Positions 1 to 8,787 of a DNA stretch of 64,000 nucleotides are shown piece after piece. This DNA comes from a bacterium M00.F.Ca.ET.205.01.1.1. GTDB taxonomy: Bacteria > Pseudomonadota > Alphaproteobacteria > Rhizobiales > Rhizobiaceae. The stretch is from positions 265,484 to 329,483 of the forward strand of contig SRUQ01000008.1 of NCBI GenBank assembly GCA_004791255.1, in the 5' to 3' direction. Positions within the stretch are counted from its first letter, which is position 1; each line of letters begins with the position of its first letter. The notes beneath the pieces were generated by a model. It was not told where the DNA came from, did not search any database, and saw only the letters and a list, made by a program, of their open reading frames with translations. The position numbers and the translations under genes are program-made.

Positions 1-1916
1 AAGCTCTCGCTGCCGGTTTCGCGTTCGCCGCGTTCCGACAGCACGATGCCGAGATTGTTCTCGGTCGCCGCCCATTCGAGCGGCACCTTCTTCGAGCTCT
101 GGACCTCGAGCGCCGCGCGAAATGTGGCGACAGCCTTGTCGAGCAGCGCCGTGCCATTCTCGCGCTGGCCAAGCCGCCAATAGACGGTGCCGAGATTGCC
201 CGATGTGGACGCCCAGTCATTGGGATAGGCCTCGCGTGTGTAGACAGTCAGCGCCTGTTCGAAGGCGGCGGCCGCCTTGTCGAGGTCGTCGCGGCCGGCC
301 TCGCGCTCGCCCAGCGTCGAGAGCGTGGTGGCGAGGTTGTTCTGGGTGGCCGCCCATTGCCGCGGCGTCTTTTCGCGCGACACGTAGGTCAGGCTCTTTC
401 CGTAGGCCGTGACCGCCTGCAGCAGGAAGGCGTTGTCGCCGGAGAACGCGCCCTGGTTGGAAAGCGCTTCGGATTCCGCGCTCTTGTAGTACCAGGCGTC
501 CTCGTCGCTCCATTTTTCGGCCTCGTCAAAGGCCTTGGCGTAATCCTGTGCGGCCTTCAGGTAATCGAACGACAGCTCATAGGTTTTCGCGCTGCTGGCA
601 AAAACCGATGCGAATTCCAGCCGGCGCGCCTTGAGGTCGGCTTCGGCCTTGTCGACCGTATTGGACAATTCGCCCACGCGGGCCTTGGCCTGTTCGTGGA
701 ATTTCTTGGCGGCGTCCAGCGCGCCCTCCTGCACCGCCTGGTCGGCCAGTTTCGACAGTCTGGTTATCTCGGGGTCCTGACTCTTCAACGTCACCTGTTC
801 GGCCAGCACCTGCTTCAACCGCTCGGTCTGGCCGCGCAGCAATTTGTCGAGTTCGGCTGGGTCCTTAGGCGTCTCGGCGCCAAGTGTCTTCAGCATGGCG
901 TAGAGCGCGTCCATCGGCACGCCGCCATCATGCGAGATGCTCTCGATCTGGCGGCGTGCCGGGTCCGGCAAGGCCGAGATGGTGAGCAGCAACCGGCGGC
1001 GCTCGGTGAGGATTTCACCCTCCTCGCCCTTTGGCGCTTCGGCAGGGGTGCCGAAATAGAGCAGCCGGCGCAGGCTTTCGTTGACCCATGGCCGCTGCCG
1101 GCCGTTGGTCTTGAGATAGACCTCCTCGCCGACCATGCGCAGCACGGTGCCGAATTCCTCGCCGCCCATCGTGTCGATATGGCGCAGGATGGCCGCCGCA
1201 TAGGGGCTATTGCCGTCGGCCGGGCCGTCGAGTGCCACCTTGCCGGGCTCGGCGGCGAAGCCGATCACCTGGCCGAGGCTGTCGTCGGCCGAGCCGTTGG
1301 CTGGCGCATTGCCCTTCAGCGCGACAACGCCGCGCGTTTCGCCAAGACCGCCTGCGCCGATCGGCTTGCCGTCGTCGCCTGGCGTCAGCTTCAGCAGCGT
1401 GCCCGGCGGGAACGGATCGTTGCGGCAGGCGTCGAGCAGCACGATGGTGACCGGCACCTTCGCCTTGAGCTCGGCCACGATCGACGACAACGGCACCAGC
1501 TTCTCGCCGGCATCGTCGAGTGCCGAAATGTCGGCATCCACGGGGACCAAAAAGTTCTCGCCGCCGGCCTCGATGCCATGGCCGGAATAGTAGATGACGG
1601 CGACATCGGCGCCCTCGGCATCGTCGACGAAGCTTTCGAGATCGCGCTTCAGCTTGCGTGCGTCGCGGTTGGTGGCGACATCGGTCTCGAAGCCGAGCTT
1701 GCCGAACATCTCTTCGACGGCGCGGGCGTCGTTTTCGGGATTGGACAATTTGCCGACATGCTTGTAGTCGGACTGGCCGATGATCAGCGCCACACCTTTC
1801 AGCGCCTTTGGTTCTTCCGCCAGCGCCGGAACCAGCGCGCAAAGACACAGCAGCAGCGCTACGGCAAGCGCCACGCCCATGCGCACAGTTTCGACCGCTA
1901 CCCGCTCAAACCGCAT
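1..1916 (-). CDS. Caspase-like (peptidase C14) protein with C-terminal TPRs, 3' end outside window
   Basis: Reading from ATG at 1916 gives about 638 codons with no stop before the window edge. Residues 1-34 form a secretion signal (hydrophobic stretch around 14-31, then ALAEE). A caspase p20-like domain follows from about residue 40, with catalytic His113 in YYSGHG and Cys164 in LLDACRND, the expected dyad. After a helical linker (about 290-430) come degenerate tetratricopeptide repeats carrying recurring WA-NNLG and LGER motifs. Caspase-TPR proteins of this kind are common in rhizobia; substrates are generally unknown. The signal peptide suggests periplasmic action. The missing C-terminus prevents a full repeat count. 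Family assignment is firm, biological role is not. Confidence 0.88.
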   Translation of the reverse strand, partial: MRFERVAVETVRMGVALAVALLLCLCALVPALAEEPKALKGVALIIGQSDYKHVGKLSNPENDARAVEEMFGKLGFETDVATNRDARKLKRDLESFVDDAEGADVAVIYYSGHGIEAGGENFLVPVDADISALDDAGEKLVPLSSIVAELKAKVPVTIVLLDACRNDPFPPGTLLKLTPGDDGKPIGAGGLGETRGVVALKGNAPANGSADDSLGQVIGFAAEPGKVALDGPADGNSPYAAAILRHIDTMGGEEFGTVLRMVGEEVYLKTNGRQRPWVNESLRRLLYFGTPAEAPKGEEGEILTERRRLLLTISALPDPARRQIESISHDGGVPMDALYAMLKTLGAETPKDPAELDKLLRGQTERLKQVLAEQVTLKSQDPEITRLSKLADQAVQEGALDAAKKFHEQAKARVGELSNTVDKAEADLKARRLEFASVFASSAKTYELSFDYLKAAQDYAKAFDEAEKWSDEDAWYYKSAESEALSNQGAFSGDNAFLLQAVTAYGKSLTYVSREKTPRQWAATQNNLATTLSTLGEREAGRDDLDKAAAAFEQALTVYTREAYPNDWASTSGNLGTVYWRLGQRENGTALLDKAVATFRAALEVQSSKKVPLEWAATENNLGIVLSERGERETGSES

Positions 1917-2124
1917 CGCCCACCCCTGAACCCGCAAGATGCGATCTCTCCCGAAGAGATGGCATCATGATGACCGGCAGATGGCAAGTCCGGGCAGAAC
2001 TGGTGTTCTTGCAGGGACCGGCCCGCAGATGCCGGCTGGCTTTCGCGCCGCGAGCGGATAGTCTTGCGCAAAGAGGCTATCACCAGGCGCGCTGGTTCGG
2101 TGCAATGTGTTTCGGGGAATTGCG

Positions 2125-2895
2125 ATGACGGAATTCACGCCAAAATTCGATCTGGCCGGCAAGGTGGTGCTGGTCACCGGCGCTTCGCGCGGCATTGGCC
2201 GTGCCTGTGCTCTGGCCTGCGCCGGTTCCGGCGCCGACATGATCGTCGGGGTGCGCAGCAAGGCCGACGGCGCGGCGCTCGTCGCCGAGATCGAACGCAT
2301 CGGCCGGCGGGCGCTCGCCGTGCAGATGGATGCGACCGATCTCCTCACGGTGCGTCACGGCGTTGCCGACGCGCATGCCGCCTTCGGCCGCATCGATGTT
2401 CTGGTCAACAATGTCGGGCTGGGCCCGGATAATTTGGCGGAAGATGTCACCGAGGAGGATTTCGACCTCACCGTAAACGTCAACCTCAAGGGCACGTTCT
2501 TTACAACGCAGGCGGTCGGGCGGCTGATGATTGCCCAAAAATCGGGGCGCATCATCAACATCTCCTCGCAGGCCGGGACGGTGACGCTGAAGGGCGAGGC
2601 GGTCTACTGCATGAGCAAGGCGGCGATCAACCATCTGACGCGCTGTCTCGCCGCCGAATGGGCGCAGCACAAGATCACCGTCAACAGCGTGGCTCCGACC
2701 TTCATCTGGACCGACGGCACCCGGCCGTCGCTCGCCGAACCGGATTTTCATGCGCGTGTGCTGGGCCACATCCCGCTTGGCCGCATCGGCGACCCGATCG
2801 ATGTCGCCGGAGCCGTGGTGTTCCTCGCCTCGCCGGCGGCGTCTCTGATCACCGGGACGAACATATTGGTCGATGGCGGCTGGTCGGTGGCTTAG
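2125..2895 (+). CDS. SDR-family NAD(P)-dependent oxidoreductase
   Basis: A 256-residue classical short-chain dehydrogenase/reductase. The cofactor motif TGASRGIG is near residue 20, NNVG near 92, the catalytic Ser in ISSQAG near 145, and the YxxxK pair in YCMSKAA near 158-162; the C-terminus has the usual GTNILVDGGW. ATG at 2125 is preferred over GTG at 2107 because GGGGA lies at the right distance before it. Members oxidise or reduce alcohol/ketone substrates, often sugars or acyl groups; the substrate cannot be read from the sequence. It is a single gene between a divergently oriented caspase gene and the HD gene 58 bases downstream. Confidence 0.93.
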   Translation: MTEFTPKFDLAGKVVLVTGASRGIGRACALACAGSGADMIVGVRSKADGAALVAEIERIGRRALAVQMDATDLLTVRHGVADAHAAFGRIDVLVNNVGLGPDNLAEDVTEEDFDLTVNVNLKGTFFTTQAVGRLMIAQKSGRIINISSQAGTVTLKGEAVYCMSKAAINHLTRCLAAEWAQHKITVNSVAPTFIWTDGTRPSLAEPDFHARVLGHIPLGRIGDPIDVAGAVVFLASPAASLITGTNILVDGGWSVA

Positions 2896-2953
2896 GCACT
2901 CACATTTCCTGCTGCTTTTGAGTTTTTGCAGATATTTTTTCGGGAGCGGATTC

Positions 2954-3469
2954 TTGCCGAGTGATTTGGAGAACCGGGCTCGCGCGTTTGCCACCCGGGC
3001 GCACCGGTCGATCGACCAGCGACGAAAATATACCAACCAGCCCTATATCGTGCATCCCTTGGCAGTCGCCGAGATTGTACGTGGCGTGCCGCATACCGCC
3101 GAGATGATCGCCGCCGCCTATCTGCACGATGTGGTGGAAGACACGCCCGTAACGATTGCCGAGATCGAGGAGGAATTCGGCCCGGCAGTCGCCGGACTGG
3201 TCGGATGGCTGACCGATGTGTCCGGGCCTTCCGACGGCAACCGTGCGGCACGCAAGGCAAAGGACCTGGCGCATACGGCAGCCGCGCCCGCCGAGGCAAA
3301 GACGATCAAGCTTGCCGACCTTATCGACAACACCCGCACCATCGAGCAGCATGACCCCGGCTTCTGGCGCGTCTATCGCGTCGAAAAGATCCGGCTGCTC
3401 GACGTTTTGAGACAGGGCGATGCGACACTGTGGAAGCGTGCCGCCGAACAGTGTTCGATGCCTATTTGA
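2954..3469 (+). CDS. HD-domain protein, small (p)ppGpp hydrolase-like
   Basis: A 171-residue protein of the HD_4 type related to the hydrolase half of SpoT/RelA and to MESH1-like small alarmone hydrolases. Visible motifs are RKYTNQPYIVHP near residue 25, the metal-binding HD followed by VVEDT near 57-63, and KLADLIDNTRT near 118. The start is inferred: TTG at 2954 follows GGGAG by seven bases, whereas the first ATG in frame (2873) lies inside the SDR gene and would add a non-conserved leader. No synthetase or TGS domain is present, so hydrolysis of guanosine tetra/pentaphosphate or a related nucleotide is the likely activity. Its end overlaps the convergent DUF882 gene by eight bases. Confidence 0.85.
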   Translation: MPSDLENRARAFATRAHRSIDQRRKYTNQPYIVHPLAVAEIVRGVPHTAEMIAAAYLHDVVEDTPVTIAEIEEEFGPAVAGLVGWLTDVSGPSDGNRAARKAKDLAHTAAAPAEAKTIKLADLIDNTRTIEQHDPGFWRVYRVEKIRLLDVLRQGDATLWKRAAEQCSMPI

Positions 3470-5078
3470 AGCTGGCCATCGGCAGGAATTTCACCGCGGA
3501 GCCGGTAAAACGACGGTGGTCGGCCGACTCGCTTCGCGGCCGGAATCCGGCGAGATAAACCTGCTCCGGCGCCGTGCGGATAATATTGGCTGCAATAACG
3601 GACGCCGGCGCGGCTCCGGTTGCCCCGTCGATGCCGCGATCAGCCGCAAGTGGCGGGCTGGTCGACACCACGGACGGCTTGACGCGCGGCTGGACACGGT
3701 CCGCCTTAGGGCTGGCCCTGACGCTATGTTCGAGCTTCGGCACGGGGGCAGCGACGCGCTGGCCGGCCAGCGGATCAAGGGTGTCGTCCACGGGATGCAT
3801 GGCCAGCAAGGCCCCGATTGCATCGCCGGATTTGGCCGCTTCCGGCTGACGCGCCTGATTTGTCTGATCTTGCGGCCGCCGTGTCGGCAACGGGATGTTG
3901 AGCGCCACCCCGTCCGGAGCGACGCTCGCGGGAGCGGCATCCGCCTTGGCCAGGGGAATGTCACTGCCAGCGGCCGGCTTTGCCACCGCCGGTTCGGCCC
4001 GTGGCTGGGACGCGCTCGGCACGGTTTGCGGGGCCGGAATGCCGGCCGTGGATTCAGCGCGCGGCGCGAAGGCCGGCAACGGCACTGCGCCGGGCGCCAT
4101 GGCCATGACGATCGCTTCCGGCGCCCTTTGTCCAGTTGGCGTTTCTTCGGCCGGAGCGGCGGACGCCACCTGGATATCAGCCCGCTGGGCTGCCTCTGGC
4201 GGGACGATGGCAATGGCCTGTCCGGATTCGATTGATTTGGGCTCGACCGATTTGGCCGGTTTGCGCGGCGCCGGCACGGCTTGAGCGACCTCGTCCGGCT
4301 CGCCGCCGCGCCCACCCAAAAGGCTGGCGAACAGGCCGCGCTGCTTGCGTTGGCCACCATCGACGCTTGCCAGTTCGATGTTGGGGGTGCCGGCGGCCTT
4401 GCGCGATTTGTAGGCGGCCAGCGCCTGGTCGTAGCCAGGCAGCGCCCTACCGTCGCTCGGCATGTGCAGCGTGTTGCCGTTCGGGAATACCCTGGTGAGT
4501 TCCTGGCGGCTGATGCCTGGCCAGTGCCGCACATTGCCGACATCCATATGGATGAAAGGCGAGCCCGAGGTCGGGTAATAGCCGACACCGCCGCCCTGCA
4601 TCTTGAGACCGATGTCGCGCAGCTTCTTCAGCGGCACATCCGGCAGGAAGAAGTCCATGGCGCGGCCAACCATGTGCTGGCTCTCCTTGGCCACGCCTTT
4701 CGAGCGGCCGCGCAGCATGGCGTTCGTCGTCGGCGAACGATAGGCGCTGACCACGTGGATATAGGCTGTCGAGCCGCTGGTCCGGTAGGCCTGCCAGACG
4801 AGGTCGAGCAAGCGCGGATCCATCCTGGTGGGCTCGTTGCGGCGCCAGTCGCGCAACATGAAGTTGATCTTCTTCAATCCGGCCTGATCATAGCGGCCAT
4901 CGCGCTTGAACACGATCTCTGCCTTCTCGCCGGTATGGAGATGTTGGATCCTGAGAGCGCGCGTCTCGGCGAACGCAGAGGTGACGCACATGCAAAGGAA
5001 CGTTGTCACGACGGCCGGCAAACTCGTCCACCAACGGAAAGCGCCGGGCGCGTTTTGTTCGCTTTCAATCACGTTCAT
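3462..5078 (-). CDS. Secreted DUF882 / M15-like peptidase with long low-complexity tail
   Basis: A 538-residue protein starting at ATG 5078. Residues about 15-40 form a signal peptide ending SAFAE. The DUF882 (YcbK, peptidase M15-like) domain spans about 45-205, with the zinc-site signature SAYRSPTTN, then SQHMVGRAMDFF and PFIHMDVGNVRHW, all typical of murein-acting relatives. From about 210 to 538 it is Ala/Pro/Arg-rich and low complexity, ending SAVKFLPMASFK. Domain position suggests periplasmic peptidoglycan binding or cleavage, with the tail as a spacer. The upstream extension of the frame to 5261 looks non-coding, so the start is placed at 5078, although the ribosome site there is weak. 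Confidence 0.85.
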   Translation of the reverse strand: MNVIESEQNAPGAFRWWTSLPAVVTTFLCMCVTSAFAETRALRIQHLHTGEKAEIVFKRDGRYDQAGLKKINFMLRDWRRNEPTRMDPRLLDLVWQAYRTSGSTAYIHVVSAYRSPTTNAMLRGRSKGVAKESQHMVGRAMDFFLPDVPLKKLRDIGLKMQGGGVGYYPTSGSPFIHMDVGNVRHWPGISRQELTRVFPNGNTLHMPSDGRALPGYDQALAAYKSRKAAGTPNIELASVDGGQRKQRGLFASLLGGRGGEPDEVAQAVPAPRKPAKSVEPKSIESGQAIAIVPPEAAQRADIQVASAAPAEETPTGQRAPEAIVMAMAPGAVPLPAFAPRAESTAGIPAPQTVPSASQPRAEPAVAKPAAGSDIPLAKADAAPASVAPDGVALNIPLPTRRPQDQTNQARQPEAAKSGDAIGALLAMHPVDDTLDPLAGQRVAAPVPKLEHSVRASPKADRVQPRVKPSVVSTSPPLAADRGIDGATGAAPASVIAANIIRTAPEQVYLAGFRPRSESADHRRFTGSAVKFLPMASFK

Positions 5079-5419
5079 GCCTTGCACATCGTTTTTGTTT
5101 CGGCGTTTTGAGTCTGCGCCGATATGAAGAGCCTTGTTTTTCGAAGCCTGGACCTGACAGGCATGGGCTCGACCCGCGCAGACAGGCGTCCCACAACACG
5201 TCCTGTCGATGAACAGCATCTTGGTTAACGAATCGTGTTCGCGACGGGAGGCGGCGATCAATCACCTAACGGCTGCCGCCTTCCAACCTCCGCTTCAGCG
5301 ATATCCAGGGAGCGAGTCGGGACGGTTACTTTGTGACGGCTCCGCGCTATATTGAAGCAATTGCTAATATAATAAAAACGTGCCAGCGTCAGGTGCCGCG
5401 TCGCGTATGGGAGGTTGCC

Positions 5420-5803
5420 ATGGCCGATGGTGGAATGAATGTAACGAAACTTGCATTCAAGTCTCATAATAACCCGGATGAAGTTCGCTCGCCCGACAAG
5501 ACACGCGTCGAGGTTGTGCGACTTCCCGGTTTCACACTCGGGCGGCTCAACATGGAGCCGGGATGGAAATGGTCCGAGTGCGTGAAGCCTGTCGTCAAGA
5601 CAGACAGCTGTCAGGTATCGCATGTCGGTTACGTTGTGTCGGGAACGATCACCGTTAGAATGAATGACGGCACCCAGAAAACGTTCGAGCAAGGCACGTC
5701 CTATACAATTCCGCCCGGCCATGACGCCTGGGTGGAGGGCAACGAACGCTTTGTTTGTATCGAAGTCATGAGTGCCGAGCAGTATGCCAAACCAGTAGGG
5801 TAG
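5420..5803 (+). CDS. Cupin-domain protein
   Basis: A 127-residue single-domain cupin. GGGAGG precedes ATG at 5420; the longer open frame back to 5333 has no comparable ribosome site. The fold is indicated by LGRLNMEPGWKWSE, VGYVVSGTITVRMNDG (cupin motif 1, with Tyr and Val where metal-binding His residues often sit) and SYTIPPGHDAWVEG (motif 2, retaining one His). Partial loss of metal ligands makes a binding or sensory role as likely as catalysis. It is monocistronic, flanked by about 340 bases of mostly empty sequence upstream and the displaced tRNA-Thr fragment downstream. Confidence 0.82.
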   Translation: MADGGMNVTKLAFKSHNNPDEVRSPDKTRVEVVRLPGFTLGRLNMEPGWKWSECVKPVVKTDSCQVSHVGYVVSGTITVRMNDGTQKTFEQGTSYTIPPGHDAWVEGNERFVCIEVMSAEQYAKPVG

Positions 5804-6259
5804 AAGGCAAAACTGCCAGGTTTGCGTCGGGCGACAGGGCTGCTGTCGCGCCATCAAATTGTCGACGCGGAAGACCACGCGACCGTGACTCCGCCCGCTC
5901 CGCAGGCACAACAAGAACGATAATCTCGCCATCCAGAATCGGATGCGCGAGCGGGTGTGGTGCGTTCCGGCACAGACGTAGCGCCACAGAACCCATGTGG
6001 TCGGGGTTGCCCGGTGCAATTTCAAAGAGAACGGCTGGTGCTGCGAGACAGGATTGAACTCTCGTCTCCGTCAATAATTTCAATACCTTACGTTGTGTAA
6101 AATTGTGACGATCATAACAATGAACCGAAATCCTTCGTATTCACTCAGCCTTTGAGCGCCGGGAATGCCCCGCCTGGTCGGCTTGTCCCGCAGCTGCCAG
6201 GGCCGGAACCGAATAGACCCTGCCGCGTCATAGAAGCAGGTTCTCGTGGAGTCACATCG
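5804..6259. other. 456-base intergenic stretch containing a displaced tRNA 3' end
   Basis: No convincing gene is seen on either strand. The one recognisable element is a 30-base fragment matching the 3' end of the tRNA-Thr at 11795-11869, located at 6035-6064. The rest lacks coding character or clear repeats. The last 60 bases presumably hold the promoter and leader of the L,D-transpeptidase gene. Confidence 0.6.
6035..6064 (-). repeat. Displaced copy of tRNA-Thr 3' end (putative attachment-site scar)
   Basis: Thirty bases match 11794-11823 with a single mismatch (C versus G at the fifteenth base). The match covers the CCA end, the acceptor 3' strand and the T arm of tRNA-Thr(GGT), and weaker similarity continues about 17 bases past the 3' end (ATTTCAA shared). 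No anticodon or D arm follows, so this is a fragment and not a second tRNA. Both copies have the same orientation, as expected for att sites left by a tyrosine recombinase using a tRNA gene. Confidence 0.8.
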
Positions 6260-7264
6260 ATGATTAGGTTCGTTCTGTTCGTCGCCGCGGCGCTCGCGCT
6301 GGCCAGCAGCGGGACAGAGGCGGCAAAGCTGGACCCTACAGCCGTCAATCAGGCCCAATTCAGCGCCGGCGAACCGAAAGGCGTCAGCCCGGCCATACTG
6401 AAGGCGCAGATTCTTCTGGATCGCGCCCGCTTCTCGCCGGGCCTGATCGACGGCCGCGTTTCAGAGAACTTCACCAAGGCGGTCCGGGCCTTTCAGGCGG
6501 CGAACGGATTCCCATCCGATGGCAAGCTCACGCGGGAGACTTGGGACAAGTTGATGGCAACCTCCGCCAACGCGGCGCTCGTAGCCTATGAGCTGACGCG
6601 CAAGGATGTGCGCGGGCCTTTTACCAAGCATATTCCGGCGCGCTTGGAGAGGATGGCCCACCTGCCGAGGCTCGGCTATCACAGCGCGATGGAGAAGCTG
6701 GCGGAACGCTTCCATGTCAGCGAACAAGTGCTCAGACGACTCAATCCGGGAATCCGCTTGAAGAAGGTCGGCACGAAGTTGCTGGTGCCTGACGTTGGTC
6801 GGGGCGATCCTCCCGCCGCCATTGCTGGCGTCGAAGTCGACAAGGGCGCCCGCCTGGTGCGCGTGCTCGATCCTTCCGGCAAAGCGCTTGCAGTCTACCC
6901 CGCCTCGATCGGCAGTGACGAGAAGCCGGCGCCGAGCGGCCAGGCAGAGATCAAACGCGTGGTGCATAACCCGACCTATCACTACGATCCCGACTTCGCT
7001 TTCAAGGGAGTGAAGACCAAGCGGCCCTTCGCCATTGCCGCCGGGCCGAACAATCCCGTGGGATCGGTTTGGATCGATCTCTCGATCGAGAGCTACGGCA
7101 TTCACGGCACGCCCGAACCCGGCAAGATCGGCGCGACCTTCTCGCATGGCTGCATCAGGCTGACTAACTGGGATGCAGAAGACCTCGCCTCTATGGTGGA
7201 GAAGGGGACAAAAGTTACCTTCAAGGGTGAAACGGCGGAGGCTGGAGATGAGCAGCCTCAGTAG
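6260..7264 (+). CDS. L,D-transpeptidase (YkuD/ErfK) with peptidoglycan-binding domain
   Basis: A 334-residue protein from ATG 6260, the first Met directly before a signal peptide (MIRFVLFVAAALALASS...). A PG_binding_1 domain covers about 40-90 (LLDRARFSPGLIDG, then AFQAANGF). A LysM-like segment follows around 150-180 (LAERFHVSEQVLRRLNPG). The YkuD catalytic domain is at about 195-320, with the conserved HGTPEPGKIG and the active-site SHGCIRLTNWD containing the nucleophilic Cys. Such enzymes form 3-3 cross-links in peptidoglycan or attach proteins to it in the periplasm. It is the first gene inside the tRNA-Thr-bounded patch and ends 80 bases before a convergent gene pair. Confidence 0.93.
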   Translation: MIRFVLFVAAALALASSGTEAAKLDPTAVNQAQFSAGEPKGVSPAILKAQILLDRARFSPGLIDGRVSENFTKAVRAFQAANGFPSDGKLTRETWDKLMATSANAALVAYELTRKDVRGPFTKHIPARLERMAHLPRLGYHSAMEKLAERFHVSEQVLRRLNPGIRLKKVGTKLLVPDVGRGDPPAAIAGVEVDKGARLVRVLDPSGKALAVYPASIGSDEKPAPSGQAEIKRVVHNPTYHYDPDFAFKGVKTKRPFAIAAGPNNPVGSVWIDLSIESYGIHGTPEPGKIGATFSHGCIRLTNWDAEDLASMVEKGTKVTFKGETAEAGDEQPQ

Positions 7265-7344
7265 CGCATACGCGGAACGCCCGGCGCTCGTGTGTTTGCA
7301 GCGCACATTCCAGCGGCCAATGAGGGCACGGTACCCCGTTCTCA

Positions 7345-7614
7345 TTAAAACGCGAGCAGGGCCTTTCCGTATTTGGCCCAAAGCTGCTCGCAATCTCTGG
7401 CTCGAAGAGTTGGAGTTCCCAGGCCGCCGTATACAACCATTGCGGCACGCACATCGTAGCCCAAGATTGGAGCATTGGCGACAAACTGGACGGCCTCACC
7501 CAAACGGCAAACGTCAATAGCGGCCTCGATTTTGTTGGTGCTATCGAACACACCCAGGATCTGGGCTTCCTTGTTCCTCACTTCCAACACAGCTGCCAGC
7601 GCTTCTTCAGTCAT
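7345..7614 (-). CDS. Small hypothetical protein, second gene of a coupled pair
   Basis: An 89-residue protein of unknown function (begins MTEEALAAVLEVRNKE, ends AKYGKALLAF). Its ATG overlaps the TGA of the upstream gene in an ATGA arrangement, which fixes the start and suggests translational coupling. No signal peptide, membrane segment or known motif is visible; the central part is hydrophobic/alternating (AVQFVANAPILGYDVRAAMV) and looks like a folded domain. Codon use is compatible with a real gene. It faces the L,D-transpeptidase gene convergently. Confidence 0.65.
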   Translation of the reverse strand: MTEEALAAVLEVRNKEAQILGVFDSTNKIEAAIDVCRLGEAVQFVANAPILGYDVRAAMVVYGGLGTPTLRARDCEQLWAKYGKALLAF

Positions 7615-7853
7615 GATGTGGCCTGTCGAGGTACCGCTTTTGCATTGGGCATCAATGAGACAACGCTTCGCGGCGTGTCCCGAACGCGCCGAGTGCTTCG
7701 CGACATTTGTTGATTGCACCTTGCCGCGAACCATTCAGCGCCATCGCGCGTCAACCCTATGAGGCATTGGTTAGAGAAATCCGCCGGCACGCCCACGAAA
7801 GTGTCAAATACGGCCCAAGTGTCGGTCGGCTCCTGCACGATGACGAATCTCAT
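7611..7853 (-). CDS. Small hypothetical protein, first gene of a coupled pair
   Basis: An 80-residue protein of unknown function beginning MRFVIVQEPTDTWAVFDTF. The start at 7853 is supported by TTAGGAG seven bases upstream, a near-ideal ribosome site; the longer open frame to 8003 is disregarded. The N-terminal half looks like a compact fold (alternating hydrophobics, then CLIGLTRDGAEWFAARCN), the C-terminal half is Arg/Ser-rich. It overlaps the next gene by four bases. Function cannot be inferred. Confidence 0.65.
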   Translation of the reverse strand: MRFVIVQEPTDTWAVFDTFVGVPADFSNQCLIGLTRDGAEWFAARCNQQMSRSTRRVRDTPRSVVSLMPNAKAVPRQATS

Positions 7854-8124
7854 ATTCGGCACTCCTAATGTAATGACTCGCGAGGAGTGCCCACTGTTCC
7901 GACACATGATCCCTGTGACCGTTCTGTCAGAAATTGCTGAATCCAACCCTACCCGAGCTGTGAATTGCGGCTGGCAGCTCGACCTTCTTGGACAGACACT
8001 CATGAGGGGCCTACCCTGGCGATCACTTCAAAATCAACACTCCAGACCGGTGCGTCAGCCGCAGCACCAGGCGGTTCCTAGCGTTGAGCAGTTCGGGGCG
8101 ATCGGTGGGAATCGATCGTCCGTC

Positions 8125-8787
8125 TCAGTTCGCGACGTTCCGAGGTTGCGGGATTGCGTGCGTTAGACAGCGATGCGAGGCTTCTTTTTCAGGGTGTCTT
8201 AGTGCTTTGGGTTTTGCTTCCCGCTTCGCCGCAGGTTGCTGATTTGCGACTCCCTGAGCTATCCGCGCCTCCCGTAGACGGGCGGTCTTGGCCTCGCGAG
8301 CGATGCCGTATTGCGCTGTCGCAAATGGCCGGCCAAGAGGCGGTAAATCTTCGACTGGCTGTAGATAGCGATGACGGCGACATTCGGCATTCCGCATTTG
8401 CGAGGCCTTGTAAGCTTCAGTGTCTCTGGCGGCGTCTCGTCGTCGCTTCCTTTCTCCGGGTTCGGCATCTTCGGCAGCCTTTTCTATGCTCGGCCATCGG
8501 CGCCGCAGTTCCTCAAACGAACGGAATGGCACCCGCCAGGCGCGCAGCTCGTCATCCCAACTTGCCACGGACTGCCCGCAACTCCTCGAGAACGGTCTTC
8601 GAACAAGGCGTGCGAACACACGTATGTCCGTACCCTCCAAGTATGAGCTGGATATCGGATCGAAGGCGAAAGTATCACGTCCCTTGCTGCCTCCGTGGAC
8701 AGCCAACATCTCTGCCTCTCGCGCCAACCAGCGGTCGATCCAGCGGGTGGCCGTCTTTCCGGGGACGAACCAAATCTTGCGCTTCAC
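8125..8787 (-). CDS. Hypothetical rhizobial-type protein, possibly 5'-truncated
   Basis: A 220-residue basic protein from GTG 8787, preceded by AAGGTGGA. It opens MKRKIWFVPGKTATRWIDRW and contains many charged residues, with PFSRSCG, WDDELRAWRVPFRSFEELRRRW, and an Arg/Lys-rich C-terminus. I recognise the style from unannotated rhizobial proteins but know no function. The frame stays open 42 codons further upstream to a TAA at 8914-8916 with protein-like sequence (EWPYSDFDRPFPWQGG) but no normal start codon, so an original longer protein may have lost its 5' end. Confidence 0.55.
   Translation of the reverse strand: MKRKIWFVPGKTATRWIDRWLAREAEMLAVHGGSKGRDTFAFDPISSSYLEGTDIRVFARLVRRPFSRSCGQSVASWDDELRAWRVPFRSFEELRRRWPSIEKAAEDAEPGERKRRRDAARDTEAYKASQMRNAECRRHRYLQPVEDLPPLGRPFATAQYGIAREAKTARLREARIAQGVANQQPAAKREAKPKALRHPEKEASHRCLTHAIPQPRNVAN

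Noticed and set aside
357..1970. 537-codon plus-strand open frame
   Set aside because: Antisense to the caspase-TPR gene, whose catalytic motifs and signal peptide are clear.
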